A DNA stretch of 64,000 nt, from contig QJYB01000118.1 of the NCBI GenBank assembly GCA_003247835.1, forward strand, positions 1-64,000, given 5' to 3'. Positions 1 through 11,561 of this stretch are shown here, in pieces. The stretch's first letter is position 1. Every line of letters begins with the position of its first letter. The notes beneath the pieces were generated by a model. The model saw nothing but the letters and a program-made list of their open reading frames with translations. It searched no databases and was not told the origin of the DNA. Both the position numbers and the translations under genes were made by a program. Origin of the DNA: Gammaproteobacteria bacterium. GTDB taxonomy: Bacteria > Pseudomonadota > Gammaproteobacteria > Pseudomonadales > Azotimanducaceae.

Positions 1-1
1 G

Positions 2-118
2 AAGTACTTCGGTACCGAAGCGCAACCCAACCTGCCCGCCCGCTCCGCTTTTCAGGTGGCGGGACTGGCGGCGCCCGGCATGCTGGTGGAAATCGAGGTG
101 GTGCTGGCCCGTCCTTGA
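2..118 (+). CDS. RidA (YjgF/UK114) family protein, C-terminal end only
   Basis: The first 38 codons read KYFGTEAQPN at one end and VEIEVVLARP-stop at the other. This is the typical end of Rid-family proteins, where a conserved Arg (here in LPARSAF) binds the carboxylate of imine intermediates and the chain closes with an (V/I)E(I/V)E(V/A)-A strand. Family members hydrolyse reactive enamines and imines such as 2-aminoacrylate, or have related roles in amino-acid and pyrimidine metabolism. The start lies outside the window, so subfamily and substrate cannot be judged. The gene runs into the bidirectional hairpin just downstream. Confidence 0.8.
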   Translation, partial: KYFGTEAQPNLPARSAFQVAGLAAPGMLVEIEVVLARP

Positions 119-157
119 CATATCTACTCACGGAACCCGCCTGCTGAGCGGATAAAA

Positions 158-183
158 AAAAGGGCGTCTTGCGACGCCCTTTT
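158..183. terminator. Bidirectional intrinsic terminator
   Basis: Perfect 11-bp stem (AAAAGGGCGTC paired with GACGCCCTTTT) around a TTGC loop. On the minus strand it is followed by a run of eight T residues, on the plus strand by TTTTCTT. It lies between the convergent RidA-family gene and the TonB receptor and should stop transcription from both sides. Confidence 0.85.
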
Positions 184-206
184 CTTCAGGTCGACTGAAA
201 GTCGAA

Positions 207-2993
207 TCAGTCGAAGTTGGCCTGCAGCCGCACGTACCAGAAGCCACCGTTGATGCCCCAGTGTGAGGAATCGGTGTACTTCTCGCCGGAGTTGTCGGAG
301 AAGTCCGGTCCGGCCGTATTGTACGCGTCTGCCGGCGCGTCCTTATCGAACACGTTGTAGGCACCCACGGCAATGGTGTAACGCTGCGCGAAGGTGTAGG
401 CAGCCTCCGCATCGAACACCCAGCCGCCCTTGTAGCAACCGTCTTGCGTGCAATCCACGGTGTAGGTCGTGCCGCCATCCACGTAGGTCGGATCATCGCT
501 GTAGTTGCCGGTGGTCCAGTCATCGTAGTAGTTGGCACGGAACAGGACGCGGAAGTCACCAATCAGATGATTGATACTGAACGTGCCCCGGTTGCGCGGG
601 TTGTACTGCTCGAGCTCGAGCAGCCGGTCACGGGAAACTTCCTCGCCTGCGTCCTTGACCGTGGTCTTGGTCCAGTTCCACGCCGCGGAGAAGTTGGTGA
701 TGCCGATGTTGCCCCAGTCCTGCACGTAGGTGGCGACGAAGTCCACACCCTCGGTATCGGTCTTGAAGTCGTTGGTGAAGAAGGACACCGAGGACAGGTC
801 CGCGGCGCCGCCCACACCCAGCACGACCAAACAGTCTGCCACCAGCAACCCGTCACAGCCCACACCTGAAGGTGCCAGGGTGGAGGTGATGTCGATGCTG
901 CCGGTCTGAGCGATCCGGTCATTGAGCTTGATCTTGAACCAGTCCACCGTCACGGTCAGGTTGTCCGTGAGGTCCCAGGCCACACCCAATGTGTAGTTGT
1001 CCGCCGTTTCTTCTTTCAGCGGCTCGGCACCGAGCAGCTCCGCCACCGGGTTGGTCGGCGGAATCTGCCCACGCTGCTGCAGCTGACCGTCCTCCACCAC
1101 CGTGGACACCTTGGTCACGTTGGACTGACCCGGTGTCGGGGCCCGGAAGCCGGAGCTGATGGAGCCGCGCACCGCGAAGCTGTCGGTGAGGGCCCAGCGG
1201 GCCGCCAGCTTGCCGTTCAGCGTGTCACCGAAGTCCTGGAAGTCCTCGTAGCGCAGCGCAGCGTTCAGCGTCACGCCTTCGATGATATCCGTGTCGAAAT
1301 CGGAGTAGACGGCCCAGTTGGACCGATCCCAGACGCCCTGCTGAAGCGGGCTGAAGCCGGCGAAGCCGTGCGCGCCCACGGACAGCCCCACCATCTGGGT
1401 ATAACTCCCGTCCCCATTCTGGGCGTAGTAGTTACACGTGTCGTCCGGATCGCCCTGTAGGCAGGTCAGGACACCACTGCCGTCGTCCACGTTGGGAACG
1501 CCGGCCTGGAAGGCATAGGGGCCTGATTCCCAGGACGGAATGTCGCCGATGTCGATTCGGAAGCTCTCCACCCGGTACTCGGCGCCGAAGGCGATGTTGA
1601 GATCCGAGTAGAAGGCATCCACCGCCAGCGGGTAGACGAAGTCCAGGTTGTAGCTCTGATCGAACTGGGTGTAGGAGCCGAGCTCGAAGGCGGTCGGGGA
1701 CTCGTTGCCAAGCGACGGGTTCCAGGTGTTGCTGATCCGGTAGTCCGACTTGTTACGACCCAGGTTGATGCTGGCGTCGTAGGACAGGCCGCTGTCGAGC
1801 TCACCACGCACACCGAGCACTCCGGACATGTCGTAGATGCTGCCGCCGAAGGACGGGGTGTAGCCACCGGGATACAGGTTGTTGGCGACCCAGCAGTTGC
1901 CGGGCAGCGCGGCCAGCGCAGCATTGTCCGCATCCACGGCCGCCTGATCCGTCGGCGTACCACCGGGGCTCTCGAGCGCCGGACAGTTCGAGACGTAGCC
2001 GCCGGTGCCTTCGCCGGGGAAGTTCAGGTCGATGATCGCACGGGTACCGCCGCTGCCGCCGCTGGTGAACACACCGCTGCGCGCATTGGGGTTCCGGTAG
2101 AAGAAGCCGCCGTCCACCTTGCGCTCGGCGTAGTTACCGAAGCCGTAGACGGTCATCTTCTCCGTCACGTCGATGCCGGCGTTCAGGAAGAAGGCCCAGT
2201 CGTCGCGGATTTCCGGTGAGCCCCAGATCTGCGCCGGCTGCTTCACGTCCGTGTTGCCGGTGTCGATGAGCGCCTGGGCGTCGGTACGCGGCAGGCTGCG
2301 GCTGGTGGCATCCTTCTCGACCCACTGCAGGGTCGCGTTGGCAAAGCCATCCGGCCCGAGCGGCGCACCCCAGTTGATGCCGAACTGCTTGGAAGCCCCG
2401 TCCTTCTCGTAGAACTTGCCGTACTTGCCGTCGAAGGTGAGGCCCTGAGCGTTGTCCTTCGTCACGAAGTTGATCACGCCGGCGATGGCGTCCGAGCCGT
2501 ACTGGGCGGCCGCACCGTCGCGCAGCACCTCAACGCGGTCGATGGCCAGCGCGGGAATCCCCGCCACGTCAGGGCCCTGGGAGCCGGCTGCCAGCGAGCC
2601 GCCGAGCTCGGCAATGACCGAGGCACGGTGCAGACGCTTGCCGTTGACCAGGATCAGTGTGTCGTCCGGCGGCAGGCCCCGCAGGTTGGCCGGGCGCGTC
2701 AGCGTCGCGGCGTCGTCGATCGAATTGTTGCCGACGTTGTAGGACGGCAGCAGATTTCTCAGCAGCTCGTTCATGTCGGATGAACCCTGCTGTTCGAGCT
2801 CCGTGCCGTTCATCACGTCGACGGGCACGGGGGAGTCGGTGGCTGTGCGGCCGGCGCGGCGCGAACCCACGACGACCACTTCTTCGATGCTCTGTGCGCC
2901 TTCCTGTGCCAGCGCTACCGGTACGGCAACGGGTGGAAAGAGCAGCGCACCGATGAGCGCGACTCTTGTCAGCGAGCCTTTCGATTCACTCAT
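207..2993 (-). CDS. TonB-dependent outer-membrane receptor
   Basis: 928-residue ligand-gated outer-membrane transporter driven by TonB-ExbBD. Residues 1-30 are a signal peptide ending ALAQ. A TonB-box/plug start follows (EEVVVVGSR, 37-45). The plug shows the usual blocks NLRGLPPDDTLILVNGKR and VEVLRDGAAAQYGSDAIAG, and the rest is a long beta-barrel ending in an aromatic strand (WYVRLQANFD). The large extracellular loops contain paired cysteines (around CNYYAQNGDG and CTQDGC). Length fits the 'TonB-dependent receptor plug' group that takes up diverse organic substrates, not only siderophores. The ATG has a good GGAGAG ribosome site. It is divergent from an exported amidohydrolase that might process the imported compound; the substrate is not predictable from sequence. 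Confidence 0.93.
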   Translation of the reverse strand: MSESKGSLTRVALIGALLFPPVAVPVALAQEGAQSIEEVVVVGSRRAGRTATDSPVPVDVMNGTELEQQGSSDMNELLRNLLPSYNVGNNSIDDAATLTRPANLRGLPPDDTLILVNGKRLHRASVIAELGGSLAAGSQGPDVAGIPALAIDRVEVLRDGAAAQYGSDAIAGVINFVTKDNAQGLTFDGKYGKFYEKDGASKQFGINWGAPLGPDGFANATLQWVEKDATSRSLPRTDAQALIDTGNTDVKQPAQIWGSPEIRDDWAFFLNAGIDVTEKMTVYGFGNYAERKVDGGFFYRNPNARSGVFTSGGSGGTRAIIDLNFPGEGTGGYVSNCPALESPGGTPTDQAAVDADNAALAALPGNCWVANNLYPGGYTPSFGGSIYDMSGVLGVRGELDSGLSYDASINLGRNKSDYRISNTWNPSLGNESPTAFELGSYTQFDQSYNLDFVYPLAVDAFYSDLNIAFGAEYRVESFRIDIGDIPSWESGPYAFQAGVPNVDDGSGVLTCLQGDPDDTCNYYAQNGDGSYTQMVGLSVGAHGFAGFSPLQQGVWDRSNWAVYSDFDTDIIEGVTLNAALRYEDFQDFGDTLNGKLAARWALTDSFAVRGSISSGFRAPTPGQSNVTKVSTVVEDGQLQQRGQIPPTNPVAELLGAEPLKEETADNYTLGVAWDLTDNLTVTVDWFKIKLNDRIAQTGSIDITSTLAPSGVGCDGLLVADCLVVLGVGGAADLSSVSFFTNDFKTDTEGVDFVATYVQDWGNIGITNFSAAWNWTKTTVKDAGEEVSRDRLLELEQYNPRNRGTFSINHLIGDFRVLFRANYYDDWTTGNYSDDPTYVDGGTTYTVDCTQDGCYKGGWVFDAEAAYTFAQRYTIAVGAYNVFDKDAPADAYNTAGPDFSDNSGEKYTDSSHWGINGGFWYVRLQANFD

Positions 2994-3300
2994 ACGTGTA
3001 ACTCTCCAGTTAATTCAGGCGCTTACGCGCCTACTCTCTCTCGTTGTCAGCTCGTTTGGGGAGCACTTTCGAGGCGGCCCACTCTGTCAAACAACAGAAC
3101 GGAAATAGACCCCTACACCCCCTCACGGAGTTGACCCGGGCGGGAGATTAACTCATCGGGAAACGAATCGAAACATGTTCAGAAACAAACGGTAACAGCC
3201 TCAAACGACCGGGAATGCTCCCGCGACCGGGAACGTCCCCGGGTTGAAATCGCCGCACGCCCACGCCAGAGTCGCGGCTCGTTCGTTCCGTACAGCAACC
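2994..3300. promoter_or_regulatory. Divergent intergenic region with leader hairpin
   Basis: 307 bp between the divergent receptor and amidohydrolase. On the receptor side a perfect palindrome AGGCGC-TTAC-GCGCCT (3017-3032) would form a hairpin in the receptor mRNA leader just upstream of its ribosome site. A minus-strand TTGACA (complement of 3085-3090) could be a -35 element, but no good -10 follows at 16-18 bp. No gene is seen here; an in-frame TTG at 3244 would only extend the amidohydrolase. Confidence 0.35.
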
Positions 3301-5142
3301 ATGCACCAGCCCGTCCAGATCCAGCGACCGTTCATTTCCATCCGATGGCTCGTCATCGTCATGCTGGCCTTCCAGCCCGTGTGCGTCCTCGCCAGCGAGC
3401 ACGCCAACGCAGACCTTGTGCTTACCAATGGCCGTATCTACACCGCGGACGCCGATCGTCCGTGGGCAGAGGCAGTGGCCGTCGGCGGCGAGCGCATCAT
3501 CGCCGTGGGCAGCGCCGCCGAGGTGGCGGCCACCATCGACGGCGACACCCGGGTGATCGATCTCCAGGGCGCGTTCGTAAGTCCGGGTTTCAACGATGCC
3601 CACGTGCACATGGATGCCACCGGCATGCTGCTCACCGGCGTCAACCTGCTGGACGTGCACGAAGCCGTGGCGTTCGCCGAGCGGATTCGCGGCGCCACCG
3701 GACGACTGCCGCCCGGCAGCTGGATCGTCAGGGGAGACTGGGGCGCCTATGAGCAGTGGGGGCAGGGTTCCAGCGGCCAGAGCGGCTCCGGCGCCACGGC
3801 AGCAGCCGGTCCCTTCACGCCCGATCGACGGCTGATCGACGACTTCACCACCGAGCATCCCGTGCTGGTGAATCGCTTCGACCGCAGCATGTTTCTCGCC
3901 AACGCGCTGGCCCTCGCGCTCGCCGGCATCGACGAGGACACGCCGGACCCGGTGGGTGGAGAGATCGAGCGGGATGCAACAGGCCGGCTCACCGGCATCC
4001 TGCGCGGCAGCGCCGTGGATCTGGTGCAGAACGTCATTCCGCCCATGCCCTTCGACCAGCGCCTGGTCGGCGTGCGCGCCGTGCTGAAGGAGGCCCGAGA
4101 AGGCGGCGTGACCACTATTCAGGATCTGAGCAGCGCGGAGCAGCTGCGCGCCTATCAGGTCGTCAAAGCAGCGGGTGAGCTCACGGCACGCATCATGATC
4201 CGACCGAACATCTTCCAGGTGGATCACGTTGCGGCGCTGGGACTGACCCGCGGTTACGGCGACGACTGGCTGAAACTCATCGGCTACAAGGGCTGGGTGG
4301 ACGGCATCATGGGTAACTCGAGCGCCATGTTCTTCACACCCTACGACCACGATCCGGACAATCGCGGCGCGCTGCGACCACCCATGCTGCCCGAGGCGGA
4401 GGAAGGCGCCGCCTTCAGCATGACGGCGGCCGACCACTACACCAAGTGGCCACCAGGCAACATGGAGCACCTGATCGACGCGTGGGTGGATACCGGGGTG
4501 CCTCCGCACATCCATGCGATCGGCGATCTGGGCAACCGCATCCTGCTCGACATCTACGAGCGCGTGCTCACCAGCCGCAACCTGGTGGGTTCCGACCACC
4601 GTTGGCGCGTCATCCACGCCCAGGTGGTGGCCGAAGAGGATTTCCCCCGGTTCGGTGCCCTCCACCTGGTGGCCGAGGTGAATCCCTACCACGTCTCCGA
4701 CGACATGCGCTGGATGGAGGAACGCATCGGCGCGAAGCGATCGGAGGGCGCCTATGCCTTCCGCAAGCTGAAGAACGCAGGAGCCGTGCTCATTTTCGGC
4801 AGCGACTCCCCCGGCACCAACGCCGCCCGTTATTACCTGAGCCCCGTTTACGGTCTCTATGCTGCCGTCAGCCGGCAGACGCTGAGCGGCGAACCCGCGG
4901 GTGGCTGGTTCCCCGATCAGCGGCTCAGCATCGAGGAGGCCATGGACGCGTACACCCGCGCACCGGCCTGGGCATCCTTCGAGGAAGACATCAAGGGCAC
5001 GCTGACGCCGGGGAAGCTCGCGGACATCGCCGTGTTCGATACCGACCTGATCGCCGCCGGTCACGAAGCCCCCGCCCGACTGCTCGATGCCCGCGTGCTC
5101 TACACCATCGTCGGCGGACGCGTCGTCTACGAGGCGCAATAG
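3301..5142 (+). CDS. Exported amidohydrolase, YtcJ-like (Amidohydro_3)
   Basis: 613-residue metal-dependent hydrolase of the amidohydrolase superfamily. The proposed ATG opens a signal peptide (positive start, hydrophobic WLVIVMLAFQPVCVLA, cleavage about residue 31). Then come the beta-sandwich entry LVLTNGRIYTADAD, the metal-binding H-x-H in NDAHVHMDA (101-103), the later His in HAIGDLGN, and the catalytic-type Asp in GSDSPGTNAAR. The C-terminus closes with the typical GKLADIAVFD sandwich strand. YtcJ-type enzymes act on amides, carbamates or cyclic amides; the substrate is unknown. An in-frame TTG at 3244 would add 19 polar residues and spoil the signal peptide, so 3301 is preferred. arfB follows 3 bp after the stop. 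Confidence 0.88.
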   Translation: MHQPVQIQRPFISIRWLVIVMLAFQPVCVLASEHANADLVLTNGRIYTADADRPWAEAVAVGGERIIAVGSAAEVAATIDGDTRVIDLQGAFVSPGFNDAHVHMDATGMLLTGVNLLDVHEAVAFAERIRGATGRLPPGSWIVRGDWGAYEQWGQGSSGQSGSGATAAAGPFTPDRRLIDDFTTEHPVLVNRFDRSMFLANALALALAGIDEDTPDPVGGEIERDATGRLTGILRGSAVDLVQNVIPPMPFDQRLVGVRAVLKEAREGGVTTIQDLSSAEQLRAYQVVKAAGELTARIMIRPNIFQVDHVAALGLTRGYGDDWLKLIGYKGWVDGIMGNSSAMFFTPYDHDPDNRGALRPPMLPEAEEGAAFSMTAADHYTKWPPGNMEHLIDAWVDTGVPPHIHAIGDLGNRILLDIYERVLTSRNLVGSDHRWRVIHAQVVAEEDFPRFGALHLVAEVNPYHVSDDMRWMEERIGAKRSEGAYAFRKLKNAGAVLIFGSDSPGTNAARYYLSPVYGLYAAVSRQTLSGEPAGGWFPDQRLSIEEAMDAYTRAPAWASFEEDIKGTLTPGKLADIAVFDTDLIAAGHEAPARLLDARVLYTIVGGRVVYEAQ

Positions 5143-5145
5143 GTA

Positions 5146-5571
5146 GTGACGGACGCCTCCGACGAGCTGCCGGATCCGGATGTGCCCGAAGAAGCGGTCA
5201 CGTTCCAGTTCGTGCGTGCCCGCGGTGCAGGCGGCCAGCACGTCAACAAGGTGTCCTCCGCCGTTCAGCTGCGCCTGAGCCTCGGCCGCACGACCCTTCC
5301 GGAAGCCGTGAAAGCAAGGCTGCGGCGACTGGCGGGATCGCGGCTCACCGGCCAGGACGAGGTGCTGATCTTTGCCGACGGCTACCGCTCCCAGCTCCGC
5401 AACCGGGAGGCTGCGCTGGCGCGGCTCGCCGAGCTGGTCTCAGCCGCCCGCACCGCGCCGAAGAAACGCGTGGCCACGAAACCTTCCCGGGCGCAGAAGC
5501 AGGCGCGTCTGCACACCAAGAAGCGTCAGGGCGAAACCAAGAAGCTCAGAGGTAAACCCCGCCTGGATTGA
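5146..5571 (+). CDS. arfB: Alternative ribosome-rescue factor ArfB (YaeJ-type peptidyl-tRNA hydrolase)
   Basis: 141-residue protein with the class I release-factor catalytic loop GGQHVNK (GGQ at 29-31) and no codon-recognition domain. It ends in the basic tail ([24 protein letters not shown]) that in ArfB threads into the empty mRNA channel of stalled ribosomes. Role: releases nascent chains from ribosomes lacking a stop codon. Length matches E. coli YaeJ (about 140). The start is GTG, 3 bp after the upstream amidohydrolase stop, so the two are probably co-transcribed although functionally unrelated. Confidence 0.93.
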   Translation: MTDASDELPDPDVPEEAVTFQFVRARGAGGQHVNKVSSAVQLRLSLGRTTLPEAVKARLRRLAGSRLTGQDEVLIFADGYRSQLRNREAALARLAELVSAARTAPKKRVATKPSRAQKQARLHTKKRQGETKKLRGKPRLD

Positions 5572-5601
5572 AGCACGGCACCTGGCGGTCGCCTCGCGGT
5601 C

Positions 5602-5610
5602 TGCGATAAT
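5602..5610 (+). promoter_or_regulatory. Putative extended -10 element for ygiQ
   Basis: TGCGATAAT matches an extended -10 (TGnTATAAT, one mismatch) 32 bp before the chosen ygiQ start. No clear -35 box is visible, as expected for an extended -10 promoter. It also argues against using the ATG at 5609, which overlaps it. Confidence 0.4.
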
Positions 5611-5641
5611 GCCGCAGCCGACACCAACCACACTCCCAGCC

Positions 5642-7866
<2,225 letters not shown>

Positions 7867-7870
<4 letters not shown>

Positions 7871-8301
7871 CCGTTCTGTCGCGGAATGACGCTGGTGGTG
7901 AGCCGGGCCAGGCACAACTTCCGGCCTGCCTCGTCGATGATGTCGATTTCCCAGAGATGACCGCTGCGCCCGAGATGCGCGGGACGCGCGGTGCCGGTCA
8001 CGCTGCCCTCCGTCGCGCCACGCAGGTGATTCGCCGACAGCGCCGTACCGACCGCCAGGAACCTGTCCGTATCGATGACGGCCATGGCGGCGGCGCTGCC
8101 CAGAGTCTCGGCGAGCAGCAGTGACGCGCCGCCGTGCAGCAGGCCGTATGGCTGCCGCGTACGGGCATCCACGGGCATGGTGCCACGGATGAAATCGTCT
8201 CCCACCTCGACGATCTCGATGCCGAGTGCCGAGCAGGCCGTGTCGCCGTGGATGCGGTTGAGGAACTCGGGCGTCGGCCGCTGGTGCCAGATGCTGCTCA
8301 T
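7867..8301 (-). CDS. PaaI/YdiI-type hotdog thioesterase
   Basis: 144-residue single-hotdog acyl-CoA thioesterase. The motif [18 protein letters not shown] holds the HGG turn and catalytic acid (E in LAE) of the YdiI/PaaI/MenI group, and NHLRGATEG is the strand that lines the CoA site. Likely hydrolyses aromatic or medium-chain acyl-CoA. It lies 43 bp downstream of the FAD monooxygenase on the same strand, and a TesB-type thioesterase lies just upstream of that, so the three probably form a transcription unit for an acyl or aromatic acid pathway. The specific substrate is not readable. Confidence 0.87.
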
Positions 8302-8344
8302 CGACGCGCCCTATGGCGCCCATCGGCCTGTAATTTTTTTCGCT

Positions 8345-9598
8345 TCATCGACGCGCCACCTGATCCCGGCTGAAGCCGGCGATGCGTTTGTAGGAATCGG
8401 CGATTTCCCGGAGCTCCGCTTCCGAAAAGTGGTCGTGGATATCGTCGAATCCGTCTGGACAGCGCTCCTCGACGAGCCGCAGGACGATTTCCGGCCCCGT
8501 GGCCCGGTTGGTCAGGGTCAGTGCCCGCGTCGGCTCGAGACGCTCGGCTTCGTAGTCCGTGAATGCCTTTGTCACGTTCCCGTTTGCGGCGAGCGCCCGC
8601 TCGAGGGCTACCGCGTCCAGCACACCCTGTGACGCACCGTTCGAGCCGTTGGGTCGCATGGCGTGGGCGGCATCACCGAGCAGCGTGATGCGCCCGAACG
8701 ACCAGCGCGCGACCGGATCGCGATCCACCATGGGAAACTCCCAGCAGACCTCCGCCCGCTCGAAGAGGTCGGGCACGTCCAGCCAGTCGAACCGCCAGTC
8801 CTGAAAGTGATCCAGAAAGTCCGCCTTGTTGCCGACCCGGTTCCAGTCACCCTTGTTGGCAGGCAGCTCCCTGGGTATGGCCAGCTCGGCGATCCAGTTG
8901 ATGAGCTGCCGCGACTCGTCCACCCGGCCAATGGGATAGATCACCGCCTTGCGTTCGTCGTTGCCGATCATCACCATGGTCCGGCCGTCCGCAAACGGCT
9001 CGCTCACCGTCACACCACGCCAGAGCACCTGGCCCGCATAAACCGGATTGCCCTCGTCGGGATAGAATCCGGCACGCACCGTCGACATGATGCCATCCGC
9101 ACCCACCAGGCAGTCGGCACGCACCGTGTCGAGGACCGCACCCGTATCCGGATCGGCAAAACGGGCCGTGACTCCAGCTTCGTCCTGATCCGCGGCGACG
9201 AACCTGTGCCCCGTCACCACCGACCCGGCGCCGAGCCGGTCCCGTACCGCTTCGAGCAGGATCATCTGCAGCTCACCGCGGTGAATGGAGTACTGCGGGC
9301 AGGGATAGCCCGCATCGAGACCCCGTGGCTCGGACCAGATGGTCCTGCCGTCCTTGGCGTGATAGCGCAACGATCCGGTGAGGATGGCCTTATCCTCCAG
9401 CGCCGCCTGAAGCCCCAGGTCGATGAGTTCTCTGACCGAGTGCGGCAGCAGGTTGATGCCGACCCCCAGGGCACGCAGCGTCCTCACCGACTCGTACACC
9501 CGCACCCGGCATCCGCCGCGGTGCAGGGCGAGCGCCGTCGTCAGGCCGCTGATGCCCGCACCGACGATGACCACGTCGTGCGCTGATTCCGTCGTCAA
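8345..9598 (-). CDS. FAD-dependent aromatic-type monooxygenase (salicylate/PHBH fold)
   Basis: 417-residue group A flavoprotein monooxygenase. Features: Rossmann GAGISG near residue 13-18, a central DCLVGADGIMSTVR (DG motif for FAD/NADH), and GDAAHAMRPNGSNGASQGVLDA near the C-terminus, which binds the FAD ribityl. These enzymes hydroxylate aromatic or related rings with NAD(P)H and O2 in the cytoplasm. The start is read as TTG at 9598, preceded by GGAGG with suitable spacing and placed right before TTESAHDVVIVGAG. Longer open frames upstream overlap the TesB gene and lack family similarity. Flanked by two thioesterases on the same strand. Confidence 0.88.
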   Translation of the reverse strand: MTTESAHDVVIVGAGISGLTTALALHRGGCRVRVYESVRTLRALGVGINLLPHSVRELIDLGLQAALEDKAILTGSLRYHAKDGRTIWSEPRGLDAGYPCPQYSIHRGELQMILLEAVRDRLGAGSVVTGHRFVAADQDEAGVTARFADPDTGAVLDTVRADCLVGADGIMSTVRAGFYPDEGNPVYAGQVLWRGVTVSEPFADGRTMVMIGNDERKAVIYPIGRVDESRQLINWIAELAIPRELPANKGDWNRVGNKADFLDHFQDWRFDWLDVPDLFERAEVCWEFPMVDRDPVARWSFGRITLLGDAAHAMRPNGSNGASQGVLDAVALERALAANGNVTKAFTDYEAERLEPTRALTLTNRATGPEIVLRLVEERCPDGFDDIHDHFSEAELREIADSYKRIAGFSRDQVARR

Positions 9599-9651
9599 GC
9601 TCGCCTCCGCCTCACATTCCCGCGTCCGTGTCCGTGTTCTCTTCACCCGCC

Positions 9652-10482
9652 TCAGCGCTGGCGCATCAGGCCTTCCTGCATGGTGGACGCCACCAGTGTG
9701 CCGTCCGCGGTGAAGATCATGCCCCGATTGTAGCCCCGTGACTGGGATGCGGACGGAGAGTCCAGTGCGTACAGCAGCCACTCGTCCACCCGCCAGCGGG
9801 TGACGGGCCTGGCGTGGAACCACATGGCGTGGTCCAGGCTCGCCATCTGCATCCTCTCCCGCACCATCACGTCCCGGTGCGGCAATCGGGCGGTGCCGAG
9901 CAGCGCATTGTCCGACTCGTACACAGCGAGACAGGCATGCAGCACCGGATCGTCGGGAACCGATCCGTTCGCCCGGAACCACATATCCTGGTACGGCGGC
10001 TGCGCCTCGCTGCTCGACAGCCGCTTGTGGTCGTGCCGCCAGCCGAGGAACGCCCAGGTACGCATCTCTTCCGGCACCATGGCCTCCGTCGGCGGCTGGC
10101 GGGGCGGCATGTCCACCTGATGGGCGAGCCCCGGCTCCTCCACCTGGAACGACGCGTCCATGTTGAAGATCGCCTGGCCGTGCTGAATCACCACCACCCG
10201 GCGGGTGCTGAACGAGCGGCCGTCGCGGATCGGTTCAACGTCGATGAGCGCCGGCACCGCCGGATCTCCGGGACGCAGAAAGTAGCCGTGCAGCGAGTGC
10301 ACGAACCGGTCATCGGCAACCGTGTAGGCGGCCGCGCGCAGCGCCTGGGCCATGATCTGCCCGCCGTATAGCCGGTGCTCCCGATCCTGCGGGTGAAAGG
10401 CGCGGAACAGGTGTTTGTCGATCCGCTCGAGCGTCAGGAGCTCGAGCAGTTCTTTCAGCGCCGGGCTCGTGGGGGTGCCCAT
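9652..10482 (-). CDS. tesB: Acyl-CoA thioesterase II (TesB family)
   Basis: 276-residue double-hotdog acyl-CoA thioesterase. Visible family blocks: LYGGQIMAQALRAAA and VHSLHGYFLRPGDPAVP in the first hotdog, and SLDHAMWFHAR with WLLYALDSPSASQSRGYNRGMIF in the second, which carries the catalytic Asp and Ser/Gln region. It hydrolyses medium- to long-chain acyl-CoA to free acid and CoA. Length equals E. coli TesB (about 286). Start taken as ATG 10482 (MGTPTSPALKELLELL), which fits the family N-terminus; an upstream extension to 10551 adds unrelated basic residues. First gene of the leftward thioesterase-monooxygenase-thioesterase set. Confidence 0.92.
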   Translation of the reverse strand: MGTPTSPALKELLELLTLERIDKHLFRAFHPQDREHRLYGGQIMAQALRAAAYTVADDRFVHSLHGYFLRPGDPAVPALIDVEPIRDGRSFSTRRVVVIQHGQAIFNMDASFQVEEPGLAHQVDMPPRQPPTEAMVPEEMRTWAFLGWRHDHKRLSSSEAQPPYQDMWFRANGSVPDDPVLHACLAVYESDNALLGTARLPHRDVMVRERMQMASLDHAMWFHARPVTRWRVDEWLLYALDSPSASQSRGYNRGMIFTADGTLVASTMQEGLMRQR

Positions 10483-10559
10483 TCCTTGATTCCGATCCCG
10501 AAAAAGGGTTGGAATCCTAAGCGAAGCGCGCTTCTCAATCACCCCGAGCAACCGAGACG

Positions 10560-11501
10560 ATGTCAGATAACGCCAGCAAGACCGAAGCCGATCCCGACCG
10601 ACGTCCCCGGGTGGTGATCGCCGGTGGTACCGGTTTCATCGGTCGCCGGTTGTCCGCCGTACTCGGCGGGTCAGGACACGACGTGGTGGTGCTGTCCCGC
10701 GCCGCCGCGCGGCCGCCCGTGGGACCCGTCCGCTTCGTCACCTGGCAGGGGGTTCCGGCCACGGGCGATGACGCCTGGAAAGGAGAGATCGAAGGCGCCC
10801 GGGCGGTGATCAATCTCTGCGGCGAAACCATCGGTGGTCCCCGCTGGACGGAGGCGCGCAAGGCGGCGCTCATCGAATCGCGGGTGGCGCCCACCGCGGC
10901 GCTGGTGGACGCGGTGAACGGTGCCCGGCATCCGCCGTCGGTCTTCGTTCAGGCATCCGGTGTCGGTTACTACGGCACCGGCGAGCGCACAGTTACCGAG
11001 CAGAGTCCCGCGGGCGAGGATTTCCTCGCAATGCTGGCTGTCCGGTGGGAGGCGGCGTTGGCGGAACTGCGCCCGGACGTCCGACCGGTGATCGCCCGGC
11101 TGGGGGTGGTACTCGGACGCACCGGCGGCGCGCTCGCGCAGATGCTCGTGCCGTTCAGACTGTTCGTCGGCGGCCCGATCGCCAGCGGCCGCCAGTGGTT
11201 GCCCTGGATTCACCTGCACGATGCCGCCGCGATACTCGCCGGCTTCGTCGACGATGTGGAAGCCAGCGGTATCTACAACGTGGTGGCACCCCAGGCGGTG
11301 CGGAACTCGGAATTCGCCGCCGCCGTAGGCGACGCGCTGCACCGGCCGACCTTCATGTTCACTCCGCGGTTTCTGCTCAACGCTCTGCTCGGTGAGCAGG
11401 CGACCCTGCTCTGCGACGGCCAGCACGTCGTCTCGGAGCGCCTGAGCGGGTTTCCCTTCACCTACCCCACCCTGGCCGAGGCGCTCGACAACCTCACCTG
11501 A
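10560..11501 (+). CDS. TIGR01777 (YfcH-like) NAD-dependent epimerase/SDR-family protein
   Basis: 313-residue extended SDR. VVIAGGTGFIGRRLSAVL (N-terminal Rossmann GGTGFIG), NLCGETIGGPRWTEARKAALIESR and VFVQASGVGYYGTG are hallmarks of the YfcH/SULA family, and DUF1731 is the usual C-terminal part (FTPRFLLNALLGEQATLL). The family binds NAD(P) and the substrate is unknown; some members act with cell-division or sugar-nucleotide functions. Start ATG 10560; the ribosome site is weak. Divergent from tesB. Confidence 0.88.
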   Translation: MSDNASKTEADPDRRPRVVIAGGTGFIGRRLSAVLGGSGHDVVVLSRAAARPPVGPVRFVTWQGVPATGDDAWKGEIEGARAVINLCGETIGGPRWTEARKAALIESRVAPTAALVDAVNGARHPPSVFVQASGVGYYGTGERTVTEQSPAGEDFLAMLAVRWEAALAELRPDVRPVIARLGVVLGRTGGALAQMLVPFRLFVGGPIASGRQWLPWIHLHDAAAILAGFVDDVEASGIYNVVAPQAVRNSEFAAAVGDALHRPTFMFTPRFLLNALLGEQATLLCDGQHVVSERLSGFPFTYPTLAEALDNLT

Positions 11502-11529
11502 CGCCGAGGGCCGGCCGGATCGCGCGGGC

Positions 11530-11535
11530 TATACT
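11530..11535 (+). promoter_or_regulatory. Putative -10 box of the Tat amidohydrolase gene
   Basis: TATACT lies 26 bp before the ATG, followed by the strong ribosome site AAGGAGGA (from 11546). A start of transcription near 11542 would give a very short leader. No convincing -35 box is seen. Confidence 0.4.
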
Positions 11536-11561
11536 CGGCCCGACCAAGGAGGAGCGATTCC

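Noticed and set aside
3148-5241. 697-codon open frame on the minus strand
   Set aside because: It lies fully antisense to the exported amidohydrolase and is rich in His/Gly/Val patterns typical of an antisense frame of a GC-rich gene; no family motifs.
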